In this document: one piece after another, positions 12,401-20,248 of the stretch
How the letters are laid out: every line of letters starts with the position of its first letter
Position numbering within the stretch: position 1 is the stretch's first letter
NCBI RefSeq assembly: GCF_029931775.1
Contig: NC_079332.1
Span: 18,607,803-18,671,802 of the forward strand
Source: Euleptes europaea
Taxonomy: Eukaryota > Chordata > Lepidosauria > Squamata > Sphaerodactylidae
Length of the DNA stretch: 64,000 nucleotides
Direction: 5' to 3'
Made by a program: the position numbers and the translations under genes
The notes under the pieces: model-generated
Told to the model about the DNA's origin: nothing
The model's input: the letters and a program-made list of their open reading frames with translations, nothing else
The model's database searches: none

Positions 12401-15400
12401 TTGTGGTCCCGATGTAAACTTCTCCACAGCTGCAAGGTATACGATATACTCCTGCAGAGGTGAGAGGGTCTCTTTTGTCTTTTGCTGATCGTAGCATTTG
12501 TTGTATTTTCTTGGTGGGTTTAAACACTGTTTGTAGGTTAGGTTTTTTCAAAAGTTTCTCCATCCTATCAGTGACTCCTTTAATAAATGGCAGGAATACC
12601 TTTCCTATGGGAGACTGTTTTTCCTGAGTTTTCTGATTTTTGTTTGGTTTAATGGCCCTTCTGATTTCATTCTTGGAGTAGCCGTTTGCTAGCAGTGCGT
12701 GATTTAGATGATTAGTTTCTTCCTTGAGAAACTGTGGTTCACAGATCCGTCTTGCACGGTCCATTAATGTTTTGATTATTCCTCTTTTCTGTCGGGGGTG
12801 GTAGTTGGAGTTTTTGTGTAAGTAGCGATCTGTCTGAGTTGGTTTCCGGTAAACCTTGTGACCTAACTGAAAGTTTGTTTTACGGATGACAACATGAAAG
12901 ATACTCCAGACTTGGCCAACCTGAGAAATCAGCAGTGGCTGAACATGGACTGACACAAACAGGACACAGGGTCTTATTCCAAGACACTGAAAGACTGGAC
13001 AATTCTACCAACTATTTTGTCAGATTGCACAGAGAAGCCATTGAAATTCATAAACATCAGCACAACTTTAACAGAAAAGAGGAGAGTTTAAGAATGAATA
13101 AGGCTTGGCTTCCGGTTCTGAAAACCTCCAGACTAACAAAGGCAACAGTCAACAATAGCCATGCAGATTAGCCTGGGATTACACACATTAACAGATCACT
13201 TCAGGATACAATGGTTCCATATTAACATACCATACCCTCATTAGCACATTATCTTGATACTTACAGGACAATGATTAGCACATTACTTTTGCAGGACAGT
13301 ACTCAGCTCAAACTCAACCCCTTTCTGACTATATATTACTCTTCCTACACACTTGACACTGAGAGACACTGTCCTTCAGTGTTAATCCTCTGAAGATGCC
13401 TGCCACAGTTGCTGGCGAAACGTCAGGAAAGAAAATTCCAAGACCACGGTTACACAGCCCGGATAACCTACAAGAACCAATGAACTCTGACCGTGAAAGC
13501 CTTCGACAATATCTCTTCTTAAAAATCTCCAGGGAGGAGAGCTCACCACCTCCCGAGGAAGCCTGTTACACTGAGGAACCGCTCTGTTAGAAAATCATCC
13601 ACCCAAGAACACCCCCCAAATGCTGCAGTAGGTGGTGATGCTTCAATCATTGCATATTTTTTAAAAGCGGGAATATGCATCTCAGCAACTGCCTAATTAA
13701 AAATCGGATTTTAACCGTCATCATCTGGCTGAACAGTGGGGTATAAATATGTCAAATAATCAGATTTAACAACACTGCAGTTGACTCAATTTCCGTAACA
13801 ATCTCAAGTGTTCACAGTTTCCAGAGGACCTAAAATTCCTGCCAGATCTTTCGATAGCCTTCCTCAACTGACGGCATTTCCTGTCATACCAAACGTGCAT
13901 CCCCTTAAATTGGGAGGAGAGCAAGGACCTTTCAAATAGTGGTCTAAAGGCCTACGAGAGGTCCTCGAATTACTTTAAAGCAATAATTCTTTATTGCTTT
14001 AATTCTTTATACTTTAAAGCAGTGGTCCCCAAAGTGGGCAGTACCACCCCCTAGGGGGGATTACCTAAGGGAGCACTAAGAAGGAAGGGGGCAGCAGGGG
14101 GGCACTAGAGGTGGGCCCCTTCAACGGTGTTGTTGGATAGGGTAGGGGGTTCTGGGGTCGAGTTTGTGGAACCAAGGGGGTGGTGGCCTGAAAGGTTTGG
14201 GAACCACTGCTTTAAAGCAATAATTCTATGATTCTATTATTCTAAGTGGGTCAGGAGCATTAACTAATTCTGGAATTAACCTCTTAAATAAGTTCGAAGA
14301 TAGTAGGGTATCAACCTCCGTTCCACGCTGTCCCTTTCTTGGTATTCTAGAGTCTACTTTCTTGGTATTCTAGAGAAGGTATCCTGGTCTGGAGTCAGTT
14401 TGGACAACTAATCCAAACTAACCCAGTTTGGACAACTAATCCCTCTGGGGATTAGTTGATAATGTCAAAACAAGTGTCACTTATTTAAAAAAAGGGCTCA
14501 ACCCATAATCTCCTAACCACCGAGACGAATTTAAAAGAGAGTAAAAAATAATCAAGGAAACCACGTCCACTTTAGGAAATGGCCTACAACTGAGGACAGC
14601 TGCGGGTATCATCTTTACTGGCCTCCCTACCCTTCCCTCCTTCTCATATGCATAACATCATGAACTGTATGGCTCTCACAATATAATTGGGATTTTGAGC
14701 GCCATCTTGTTTTGGGTTTTTTAGCTATTTTATTGTTACCAATTATTATTGTATGATTTTAACTGATGTTACCTGCCCTGAGCTGGCTTGCTGGGGAGGG
14801 TGAGCTACAAATTCAAAAATAAATAAATAAAATAAAGGTGTAGTCACCATGTACATCTATTCCTCTCCTGCCATTCAAGATGATCAATTTCCATTTACAT
14901 CACCTGCTTGCTGGCTAATCCTATAAAGCACCAAACAATATACTCCTGGGGCCGCAGCCTGTAAATTGGTTTCTATAGCTCAGCACCTGTGAACTGCAGA
15001 CAGCCCAATTGCACAACCCACATCGCTTGGACACCTCCTGCCGATTCAGTTCATGTGGACTCACACCTAATTCAGGGTTAACCGTGGTTTGGGAGCTGAG
15101 GAACTGGCACAAACAGATCTGTTATTTTTTTCACACTACAATTGGAAGCGATACAAATCTCAAAATCTCTGAAGTTAAAGGGACGGGTGGGTCACACGTG
15201 CATGCGCCACGAATAGCGTGGCCTTGCGGGAACTACTGTTCCCATTAAGAGAGATGCACAATTTTGTTGTTTTTTTCCCAGGCTGCGGCAGCCCCTAATC
15301 TCAAATCACTTCACAGTTAGAGAGACATCATAACACTTAATTACAGTTATTGTAAAAGTCACCCGATCTAGAGTGTTGTGTTTACAGACTGCGTTTCTAT

Positions 15401-17526
15401 CCCTTCCCATCACGTTGCCTGTTTTCCAATTTATTCCAAATAACTTTTCGAGCGCCAAACCCAGCTCTCGGCCAAGTGTATACCATGCCTGGGTGCCAAC
15501 AGGTGCATCGGTCCCTATTAATGTTAAATCACTTCACAAATATATAACTTAATTGCTCAGAAGGGCATTTTTACAAAAGGAATTGGGTTGTAGCAAAAGG
15601 AATTGGTCAGGAGGGAGCTCTCATAGAAGGAATAGGGTGGTAGTTTATGGCACCGTTTATTGTACACGTTATCTTGTTTGTCCTGTTTTGTTTTCTAAAT
15701 TTGGTAATCCAACGGTTGCACTGTACCTTATACTAGGTTTTATTTACGGCATGGTTTTTCTAATTTTGCAATCTGCCTCCAATCTCAGCAAGAAAGGGGA
15801 ACTAAAGATAAGGTAAATAAATACATACATCCCAGATGCCTAGAACAACCCTGCCTGAAACTTAACAAGTCATCCCACCGCTCCCATTTGGCAGGGCACG
15901 CAAGAGAAACGAGTGCGAGACAGACCACGGGTCTGGTTTGGGGGGATTTGTAACGAGGGGAATGCAAGGAAAGAGCCTTTTTGTTTGTGTCAGTGGAAGA
16001 TGTTGCGTGCCGTGGGTGCTTCCAAAAAGCACACATGCCTTTCATCAAAGAGCCAGCGTGGTGTAGTGGTTAAGAGCAGTGGTTTGGAGCGGTGGAATCT
16101 GATCTGGAGAACAGGGTTTGAATTCCCCACTCCTCCCCATGAGTGGCAGAGGCTATTTTGGGGAACTGGATTTGTTTCCCCGCCCCTTCACATGAAGCCA
16201 GCGGGGTGAACTTGGGCTAGTCACAGCTCTCTTAGAGCTCCCTCAGCCCCACCTACCTCACGGGGTGTCTGTTTGCATTGTGCCTTTTTAGGCCAATAAA
16301 GGAATGATCGATTGATTGATAAGGTGATTGTAAGCCAGTCTGATTCTTCCTTAAGTGGCAGAGAAAGTCGGCATATAAGAACCAACTCTTCTTCTTCATC
16401 ATCATCATCACGGATGTGGGATGAAGACGCTTTTGGGGAAGCCTCTCTCCAGGGGGTTGGAACAGCAAGCAAGGCAGTTCAGGAAACCCGGGCTCCACCA
16501 TCAGCATCGTAGGGCTGCCATCTCTGGGCTGGGGAATTTCTGGAGATTTTGGGGGTGGAGCCTGGGGAGGACGGGGGTTGGGGAGAGGGAACAACGCCAT
16601 GGAGCCCCCCCCCCCACAAGCAGCCACTTTCTCCCAGGAAACGGATCTCCCCTTTCTGAAGGTTAGTTGTAATTCCAGGAGATCTCAAGGCTATCAGCAC
16701 ACCCCAGGACCCACCCGCTCGGTGCAAGCTTTAGAACCCCCCCCCCAAGATGCCCCCCTACATTCCTCTACTACTCATTTTTAGTTAATAGATTTATTCA
16801 TTAATAGTATATCTTATTTGGTTTCTTAATTAGTAATTAATTAATAATAACAGCATACTAATTAATAATAACAGCATATTGGACATCCAGCCTGCATTTC
16901 CTTTGGGCTACTCCCCACTTGCCTGCTTGCGGGTCCGGCCCCGCCCCCTCCCCTTTGGGAAAGCCGCCGTGCCGCCCGCCCCACTCCAGCGCCGGGTTGC
17001 CAACCTCCAGGGGAGGCCTGGAGATCTCCCGGAACCACCGCTGCTCTCTGGGGGAGCCAGGGATGCGGACGCCCGGGAGGGGATGCCGGACACCGCGACC
17101 ACCCCCCACCCACCCCCCAGGAACCCGCGGCTGGCGCCCTTTGCACGTGGGGCCTGTTTTCCCGACCCTCTCCCCGGGATCCGCAGCTGGCGTCCTTTGC
17201 ACGTGTGAAAGGGCCCACGAGGGACAGCCCCCCGCTGGAAAGGGAGCGACGCGGGGAGGGGGGGGGCTCCCCACGGAAGCGCGGCCGGACACGCGTCCTC
17301 CTGCCACGTGTGAAGGCAGGCCCGACGCCCCCCCCCCGCCTCACCTGCAGGTGACTTTGAGGGCGGCCAGGAAGGCTCCGGCCAGCAAGGCGGCGGCGCC
17401 GCACAGCAGCTCGGGCCGGCGGGCCATGCGGGAGGCGGCGGCGGCGGCGGCGGCGGGGCGGCGGGCGAGGGGCGGCGGCGGCCCGGAAGGCGAGGCGAGG
17501 CCGGCGGGGCCTCCGCAGCCCGGCAT
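3323..17526 (-). CDS. TXNDC11: TXNDC11 (thioredoxin domain-containing 11), coding exons 1-5; 3' part beyond the left edge
   Basis: ER membrane protein of the thioredoxin/PDI superfamily, known as a DUOX-interacting factor and as a disulfide partner of EDEM mannosidases in ER-associated degradation. Five exons on the minus strand join in frame: 17345-17526, 11330-11546, 7158-7255, 4991-5120 and 3323-3416 (721 nt, 240 codons plus one base). The product has a short Pro/Ala-rich N-terminus and a hydrophobic segment at about residues 40-58, which is probably a signal anchor. It continues into the first thioredoxin-like domain, with [10 protein letters not shown] followed by [10 protein letters not shown]. 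This site has one Cys where an active domain has CxxC, as in human, so the domain is probably not a classical oxidoreductase. All introns have GT-AG ends and phases agree. The remaining domains, including the redox-active C-terminal one, lie outside the window. The downstream neighbour ZC3H7A on the same strand supports orthology. Confidence 0.95.
3974..4228 (-). mobile_element. tRNA-derived SINE, 'gtggtgtagtggtta' family
   Basis: The minus strand reads a degenerate A box near the right end, gattagagtccactgctctt in reverse, then the cagccccacct and gtaaaccagtttgattc segments and the aactcttcttcttt tail. The same family occurs at 5.3, 6.3, 16.1, 20.6, 28.4, 33.9 and 62.8 kb. Confidence 0.85.
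4325..4520 (+). mobile_element. L2-like LINE ORF2 C-terminal fragment
   Basis: The plus strand reads [20 protein letters not shown] and FAVALS, a C-terminal sequence common to reptile LINEs of the L2/CR1 group. Family assignment is tentative. Confidence 0.5.
4991..5120 (-). CDS. TXNDC11: TXNDC11 coding exon 4
   Basis: 130 nt encoding [19 protein letters not shown], then [10 protein letters not shown] to SSYE. It is preceded by a pyrimidine tract and tag, with donor gtaacttctc. Almost every residue matches the human protein as I recall it. Confidence 0.96.
5262..5512 (-). mobile_element. tRNA-derived SINE, 'gtggtgtagtggtta' family
   Basis: Reverse orientation, from the aagaagaggaggagttgg tail to taaccattatgccacgctgg. 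It lies about 140 bp upstream of the TXNDC11 exon 4 acceptor. Confidence 0.85.
6307..6622 (+). mobile_element. tRNA-derived SINE, 'gtggtgtagtggtta' family
   Basis: A-box-like gtgtagtggttaagagc, B-box-like gggtttgattcc, then the body and the caactcttcttcttct tail. The head carries a short internal duplication (agcagtggtt twice). Confidence 0.9.
7158..7255 (-). CDS. TXNDC11: TXNDC11 coding exon 3
   Basis: 98 nt encoding [18 protein letters not shown] and the FPVIYLYHR stretch, the second half of the first thioredoxin-like fold. The acceptor is cag at 7256-7258 and the donor gtaagaatc. It ends in phase 2 within the Ser codon completed by exon 4. Confidence 0.96.
7465..8025 (+). mobile_element. 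CR1-clade LINE, second family, 3' end
   Basis: It encodes [36 protein letters not shown] and [15 protein letters not shown], followed by the 3' tail with ctactagtcaaaatgg and ctgatccagcagggc. A different subfamily from the one ending ccaactctatgattc. It lies about 210 bp upstream of the exon 3 acceptor. Confidence 0.88.
8707..9145 (-). mobile_element. CR1 LINE 3' end
   Basis: It begins at gaatcatagagttggaatgg (reverse of the CR1 tail) and runs through the aatcagcattgctgacagat and cctgttccactgaggaaccg segments, to a 5' truncation near 9145. Confidence 0.88.
9760..10206 (-). mobile_element. BovB/RTE-like LINE 3' coding end
   Basis: A minus-strand ORF of 133 codons reads [58 protein letters not shown] and [14 protein letters not shown], the known C-terminal end of RTE/BovB ORF2. 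A (TG)n tract follows at the 3' end. Confidence 0.85.
10207..10506 (+). repeat. LINE 3' tail remnants with (ATT)n
   Basis: Two A/T-rich tails: one ends in an (ATT)n run at about 10245-10272; the second has gttacccgccctgaaccc and an A-rich end. A similar tail lies at 14.7-14.8 kb. Confidence 0.5.
10582..11158 (-). mobile_element. CR1-clade LINE, second family, 3' end
   Basis: Reverse copy of the family at 7.5-8.0 kb: tail with ctgctggatcagaccaaggt, then the coding end (tagtatccattttgactagt and upstream). Confidence 0.88.
11330..11546 (-). CDS. TXNDC11: TXNDC11 coding exon 2
   Basis: 217 nt encoding [11 protein letters not shown] through the thioredoxin-like motif [20 protein letters not shown] to LADQ. 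The acceptor is cccggcag and the donor gtcagctgg. The following intron carries a second-family CR1 copy at 10.6-11.2 kb. The preceding intron carries a CR1 split by a Penelope-like insertion, starting only about 30 bp upstream of the acceptor. Confidence 0.96.
11578..13592 (-). mobile_element. CR1 LINE 3' end split by a Penelope-like insertion
   Basis: CR1 tail at 11578-11793 and the continuing CR1 body at 13513-13592 are separated by a 1.7-kb insertion. The 12-bp ctcttcttaaaa occurs on both sides (11782-11793 and 13513-13524) as the target-site duplication. Confidence 0.9.
11794..13512. mobile_element. Penelope-like retroelement in foldback form
   Basis: A 1719-bp insertion. Its left part encodes on the minus strand a 287-codon frame with the C-terminal part of a Penelope-like protein. 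This includes [30 protein letters not shown] and a GIY-YIG type endonuclease region ([19 protein letters not shown], then KEHERYC). From about 12930 the same sequence comes back in the other direction, so the last 77 residues are encoded a second time on the plus strand with one difference. The outer ends are the shared motif seen at 22.7, 46.2 and 56.9 kb. It sits in a CR1 in TXNDC11 intron 1 with a 12-bp target duplication. The two arms are nearly identical, which suggests a fairly young insertion. Confidence 0.88.
13593..14011. other. TXNDC11 intron 1, no feature recognised
   Basis: Unique-looking intronic sequence with no exon or repeat that I can name. Confidence 0.4.
14020..14209. mobile_element. 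hAT-type MITE
   Basis: 190 bp with terminal inverted repeats CAGTGGTCCCCAAA / TTTGGGAACCACTG and an 8-bp target duplication CTTTAAAG at 14012-14019 and 14210-14217. No coding capacity. Confidence 0.88.
14690..14836 (+). repeat. LINE 3' tail with A-rich end
   Basis: gatgttacctgccctgagct, then an (AAAT)n-like end. It matches the tails near 10.4 and 41.2 kb; probably L2-like. Confidence 0.5.
14837..16045. other. TXNDC11 intron 1, no feature recognised
   Basis: No exon or named repeat. Short ORFs here have no recognisable similarity and atypical composition. Confidence 0.4.
16050..16410 (+). mobile_element. tRNA-derived SINE, 'gtggtgtagtggtta' family, ending in (TCA)n
   Basis: agccagcgtggtgtagtggt, B box gggtttgaattcc, tail caactcttcttcttcatc. 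A short insertion (gattgattgat) interrupts the body near 16310. Confidence 0.88.
16505..16735 (-). mobile_element. Short element of the GGTTGCCAACCT family, degenerate
   Basis: Reverse copy: ggggaatttctggagatttt, gggggtggagcctggggagg, then ttgtaattccaggagatctc. The complete copy with both ends is at 52.4-52.6 kb. Confidence 0.6.
16990..17045 (+). mobile_element. Fragment of the GGTTGCCAACCT family
   Basis: gggttgccaacctccagggg, then gcctggagatctcccgga. Only the left end remains. It lies inside the TXNDC11 CpG island. Confidence 0.65.
17345..17526 (-). CDS. TXNDC11: TXNDC11 coding exon 1
   Basis: It encodes residues 1-60 plus two bases of Ser61. The start at 17526 opens a Pro/Ala-rich leader with a run of Ala codons (GCC repeat), then [10 protein letters not shown] and a hydrophobic segment. 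Met34 ([10 protein letters not shown]) is an alternative start, and the same MAR..PELLCG segment follows a longer leader in human. The exon ends TGC AG before gtgagg. It sits in a CpG-rich island. Confidence 0.9.
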
Positions 17527-17732
17527 CCCCGCCCTGGCCTGGCCTGGCCCGGCCCGCCCGGCCCGCAGGGAGGCGGCGACGGCGGCCCGGCGGGCCCCTC
17601 ACGCGCGCACACGTCGCCCCAGGCCCGGCCCCCTCGCCGCAGGCCCGGCCCAGCCACTACGCGAGGGCAGGCCCCGCCGAGGCCTAGCTGCCTCACGGGA
17701 TTGGCAGTTTCCCCCCCCCCACAGACCCCCAA

Positions 17733-17912
17733 GGGTTTCCCGCGCTTTGTAGGGTGGGCAACCGTCACCCTAGCCGGGGGGGGAGGGGGGGAGCTGGCCT
17801 CCCGAGCAAAACTCCCGCCCCACAGGGGCGGGAGTTTTGCTCGGGTGGCCAGCTCCCCCCCTCCCCCCCCGGCTAGGGTGACGGTTGCCCACCTACAAAG
17901 CGCGGGAAACCC
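17733..17912. repeat. Long near-perfect palindrome upstream of TXNDC11
   Basis: Arms 17733-17821 and 17825-17912 are reverse complements over about 88 bp with a 3-base spacer and only a few differences (one indel in the agggtgggca / aggtgggca step, one or two substitutions). The arms hold G-runs that could form quadruplexes. No transposon-like terminal motif or target duplication was recognised. Confidence 0.9.
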
Positions 17913-18179
17913 CTGGGAGATTAGGGGACCACAGCATCGTAGAGCCGGAAGGGTCCCCTAGAGGCCATCTAGCCCAGCCCCCTGCTCAACGCAGGGTCGG
18001 CCTAGAGCAGGGGTTCCCAACCGTCCTTGGGCCGGGCCCCGCCGGAGCATCTCTAAAACCCTGCTGCCCCCCAGCCCCGCGACATCGCCACCAGCTCACC
18101 GCCGGGTACATTCTGATCTTCATTTTAAAAATGCGTCTGCCGCAGTATATATATATATATATATATTTGTTCCCAGTGG

Positions 18180-18457
18180 GTAGCCGAGTTAGTCTGTCTG
18201 CAGTAGTAGAAAAGGGCAAGAGTCCGGTAGCACCTTAAAGACTAACAAAAATATTTTCTGGTAGGGTATGAGCTTTCGTGAGCCACCGCTCACTTCTTCA
18301 GATACCCTACCCTTCAGATACCCTACCCTTCAGCTCATACCCTACCCGAAAATACCAGATACCCTACCCTTCAGATACCCTACCCTACAGCTCATACCCT
18401 ACCCGAAAATATTGTTGTTAGTCTTTAAGGTGCTACTGGACTCTTGCCCTTTTCTAC
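18180..18457. repeat. Foldback repeat with a short minisatellite in the loop
   Basis: Left arm agtccggtagcaccttaaag (from about 18219) and right arm ctttaaggtgctactggact (to about 18443) are reverse complements. The outer flanks gtagaaaagggcaaga / tcttgcccttttctac extend the match. The loop holds repeated ccagataccctaccctt-like units at about 18297-18410. TA runs lie on both sides. The arm sequence recurs at 22.28 kb. It resembles Penelope-type repeats of reptiles, but the family is not certain. Confidence 0.7.
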
Positions 18458-18487
18458 TAATATATATATTTATATACTGCATATGAG

Positions 18488-18732
18488 GCCCCTATCCTGA
18501 CCTGGATGGCCCAGGCGAGCCCGATCTCGGCAGATCTCAGAAGCTTAGCAGGGTCAGCCCTGGTTAGTATTTGGATGGGAGACCACCAAGGAAGTCCAGG
18601 GTTGCTGTGCAGAGGAAGGCGCCGGCAAACCACCTCGGTTAATCTCTCGCCATGAAAACCCCAAAAAGGGGTCGCCGTAAGTCGGCTGCAACTTGACGGC
18701 GCTTTACACACACACACACACACACACATACG
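18488..18732 (+). mobile_element. 5S-rRNA-derived SINE
   Basis: The head matches 5S rRNA (ctcagaagcttagcagggtc, ggttagtatttggatgggag, accacc) and so carries the 5S internal promoter region. It ends with agtcggctgcaacttgacgg, gctttacaca and a (CA)n tail, an RTE/BovB-like 3' end. It is not a 5S gene. Confidence 0.9.
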
Positions 18733-19194
18733 AGGCCCCTAGAAACATAAGAAATGCAAAAAATTCACTGTTAATAACTCATTCTCAAATCGCCCCCCCC
18801 CCTAAAAATCAAGTTAGGAACCACGGGCCTAGAGCATCCCGGACAAGTGCTTGTCCGGGCTCGGCTTAAAGACTGCCAGTGATGGGGAGCTCACCAACTC
18901 CCTAGGCGTCCCATTCCACTGTCGAACAACTCTTACTGTAAAAAACTTTTTCCTATCGAGCCGGTACCTTCCCACCAGCAATTTAGACCCATTATTGCGA
19001 GTCGTACCCTCTGTTGCCAGCAGGATCAGCTCCCTGCCCTCCTCTAAGTGACAGCCCTTCAAATACTTCAAGAGAGTAAGCCTGTCCCCCCTTAACCTCC
19101 TCTCCTCCAGACTGAACATGCCTAAGCCCCTCAGCCTTTCCTCATAGGGCTTGGTCTCTAAGGAAGGAGCCTGTGGAGGACAGGGACCTCCGTG

Positions 19195-19350
19195 GGGCAC
19201 CATGCCATAACAGCCCACCCTCCAAAGCATTCATTTTCTCCAAGGGAGCTGATCTCTGTATTCTGGAGAGGAGCTGTAATTCCAGGGGATCTCCAGGGCC
19301 CACCTGGAGGTTGGCATGCCTAGCTGTAGGGATGCCAGCAGACTGGCCAG
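19195..19350 (-). mobile_element. GGTTGCCAACCT-family element, degenerate
   Basis: Reads taattccaggggatctccag, gcccacctggaggttggc, with the other end lost. Followed at 19385-19478 by a scrap of the second CR1 family (ctactagtcaaaatgaatac). Confidence 0.6.
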
Positions 19351-19499
19351 CTCTGGGGGTTTGGGGAGGGGGAGGCTTTAATGTTAATGGAGAAAAGGGC
19401 TATCCACGGCTACTAGTCAAAATGAATACTAGTCATGATGCCTACCTGTTCTCTCCAGGATCAGAGGTGCAAGTCTGAAGATATGTTTGTAGGAAAGTG

Positions 19500-20248
19500 T
19501 TTTTATGCAAAGTTATTTTTTATTACAGGCAATATTGGTCCATACAATACACAATACTGACATACAAGTGGAATCTTTCAAAATTATCATTTAAACAGCA
19601 AAGACCAAGAAACAGAATTTTAACTACTTGATTTTCAAAAAAGTAATACATGTCTTTCTTCCAAGATCCGTTTTTCAGTAAGTTATATGGAAACATACAA
19701 ATAGAGAAAAATACCCCATTCAACATATATTGCCGTTAAATGGTTATTTTGCTTAAAATCTTTTAATAAGAAAATCCTTTTTTATTAAGCAACCTACATA
19801 GAGATAAATAGCAAACTCGTTTTAAACAAATCCTCTCCATTAAAACATCTGAAGAATTTTCATCCGTCATTTTCTTTTGAACCCCAGACATCTGGTTTTT
19901 GTTTATAAGCTTACCTTAAAGGTTTTTCAGTTGAAGGACCAACACTAGGCGCTCCCTAGCCCTGACAACTCCGCCCTCCTGTGATTTCCCACCTTTCTTC
20001 CACCCAACAGAAGGTGAATAAGCACGTAAGACTTCGGACTTGCTTTATTGTTAGTTCACCATTCTGTTTCATGAGAGCACAGACAGAACCACCGACTTCC
20101 CCCTATACATCTACTACATTTTGTTCTTCAGGAGGGACAATACAGGCCAAGAAAAGCAGAAAATCTGCAGCTTCTGTCTCATGCTTTTGATTACTGTCAA
20201 ATTCTGATTTATGCTTCCATCTGGTAACGTGAATGCATCGTTATAAGG
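19500..20248 (-). other. ZC3H7A: ZC3H7A 3'UTR (probable)
   Basis: A+T-rich, repeat-free sequence between the stop codon and a minus-strand AATAAA. No ORF or interspersed repeat is seen in it, as expected for a UTR. The end point is inferred from the polyadenylation signal. Confidence 0.6.
19519..19524 (-). terminator. Candidate polyadenylation signal AATAAA of ZC3H7A
   Basis: Plus-strand tttatt reads AATAAA on the minus strand, about 725 nt after the stop, in an A/T-rich context. Other A-rich hexamers lie nearby, so use is unproven. Confidence 0.5.

Larger units (their letters stand above)
16900..17720 (-). promoter_or_regulatory. CpG island over TXNDC11 exon 1
   Basis: GC-rich, CpG-dense block around the first coding exon. 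Three CACGTG E-boxes at 17144, 17200 and 17305 lie just inside intron 1, the first two in an imperfect tandem duplication about 56 bp apart. The core promoter should lie to the right of 17526. Confidence 0.6.
18008..18826. mobile_element. Non-autonomous hAT element carrying later insertions
   Basis: Left end CAGGGGTTCCCAACCG, right end reading CCGTGGTTCCTAACTT inward, with 8-bp target duplication GCCTAGAG at 18000-18007 and 18827-18834. Inside it lie a (TA)n tract, a foldback repeat and a 5S-derived SINE. Confidence 0.85.
17930..19165 (-). mobile_element. CR1 LINE, third subfamily, split by a hAT element
   Basis: 3' end at about 17930-18007 (catctagcccagccccctgc in reverse) and the coding part at 18827-19165. 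The coding part reads KPYEERLRGLGMFSLEERRL, LTLLKYLKGCHLEEG and FFTVRVVRQWNGTPREL on the minus strand. The hAT element and its duplicated 8 bp lie between. Confidence 0.85.

Noticed and set aside
16862-17768. Very long ORFs on both strands of the TXNDC11 island
   Set aside because: GC-rich sequence has few stop codons. Only the 17345-17526 frame has protein similarity and correct splice sites.
18297-18410. Regularly spaced short repeats resembling a CRISPR array
   Set aside because: The units are nearly contiguous with no unique spacers, in a vertebrate genome inside a foldback repeat. It is a minisatellite.
18488-18732. 5S rRNA gene
   Set aside because: Only the internal-promoter part matches 5S. 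The rest is an RTE-like 3' end and (CA)n tail, so it is a 5S-derived SINE. The same holds at 57.6 kb.
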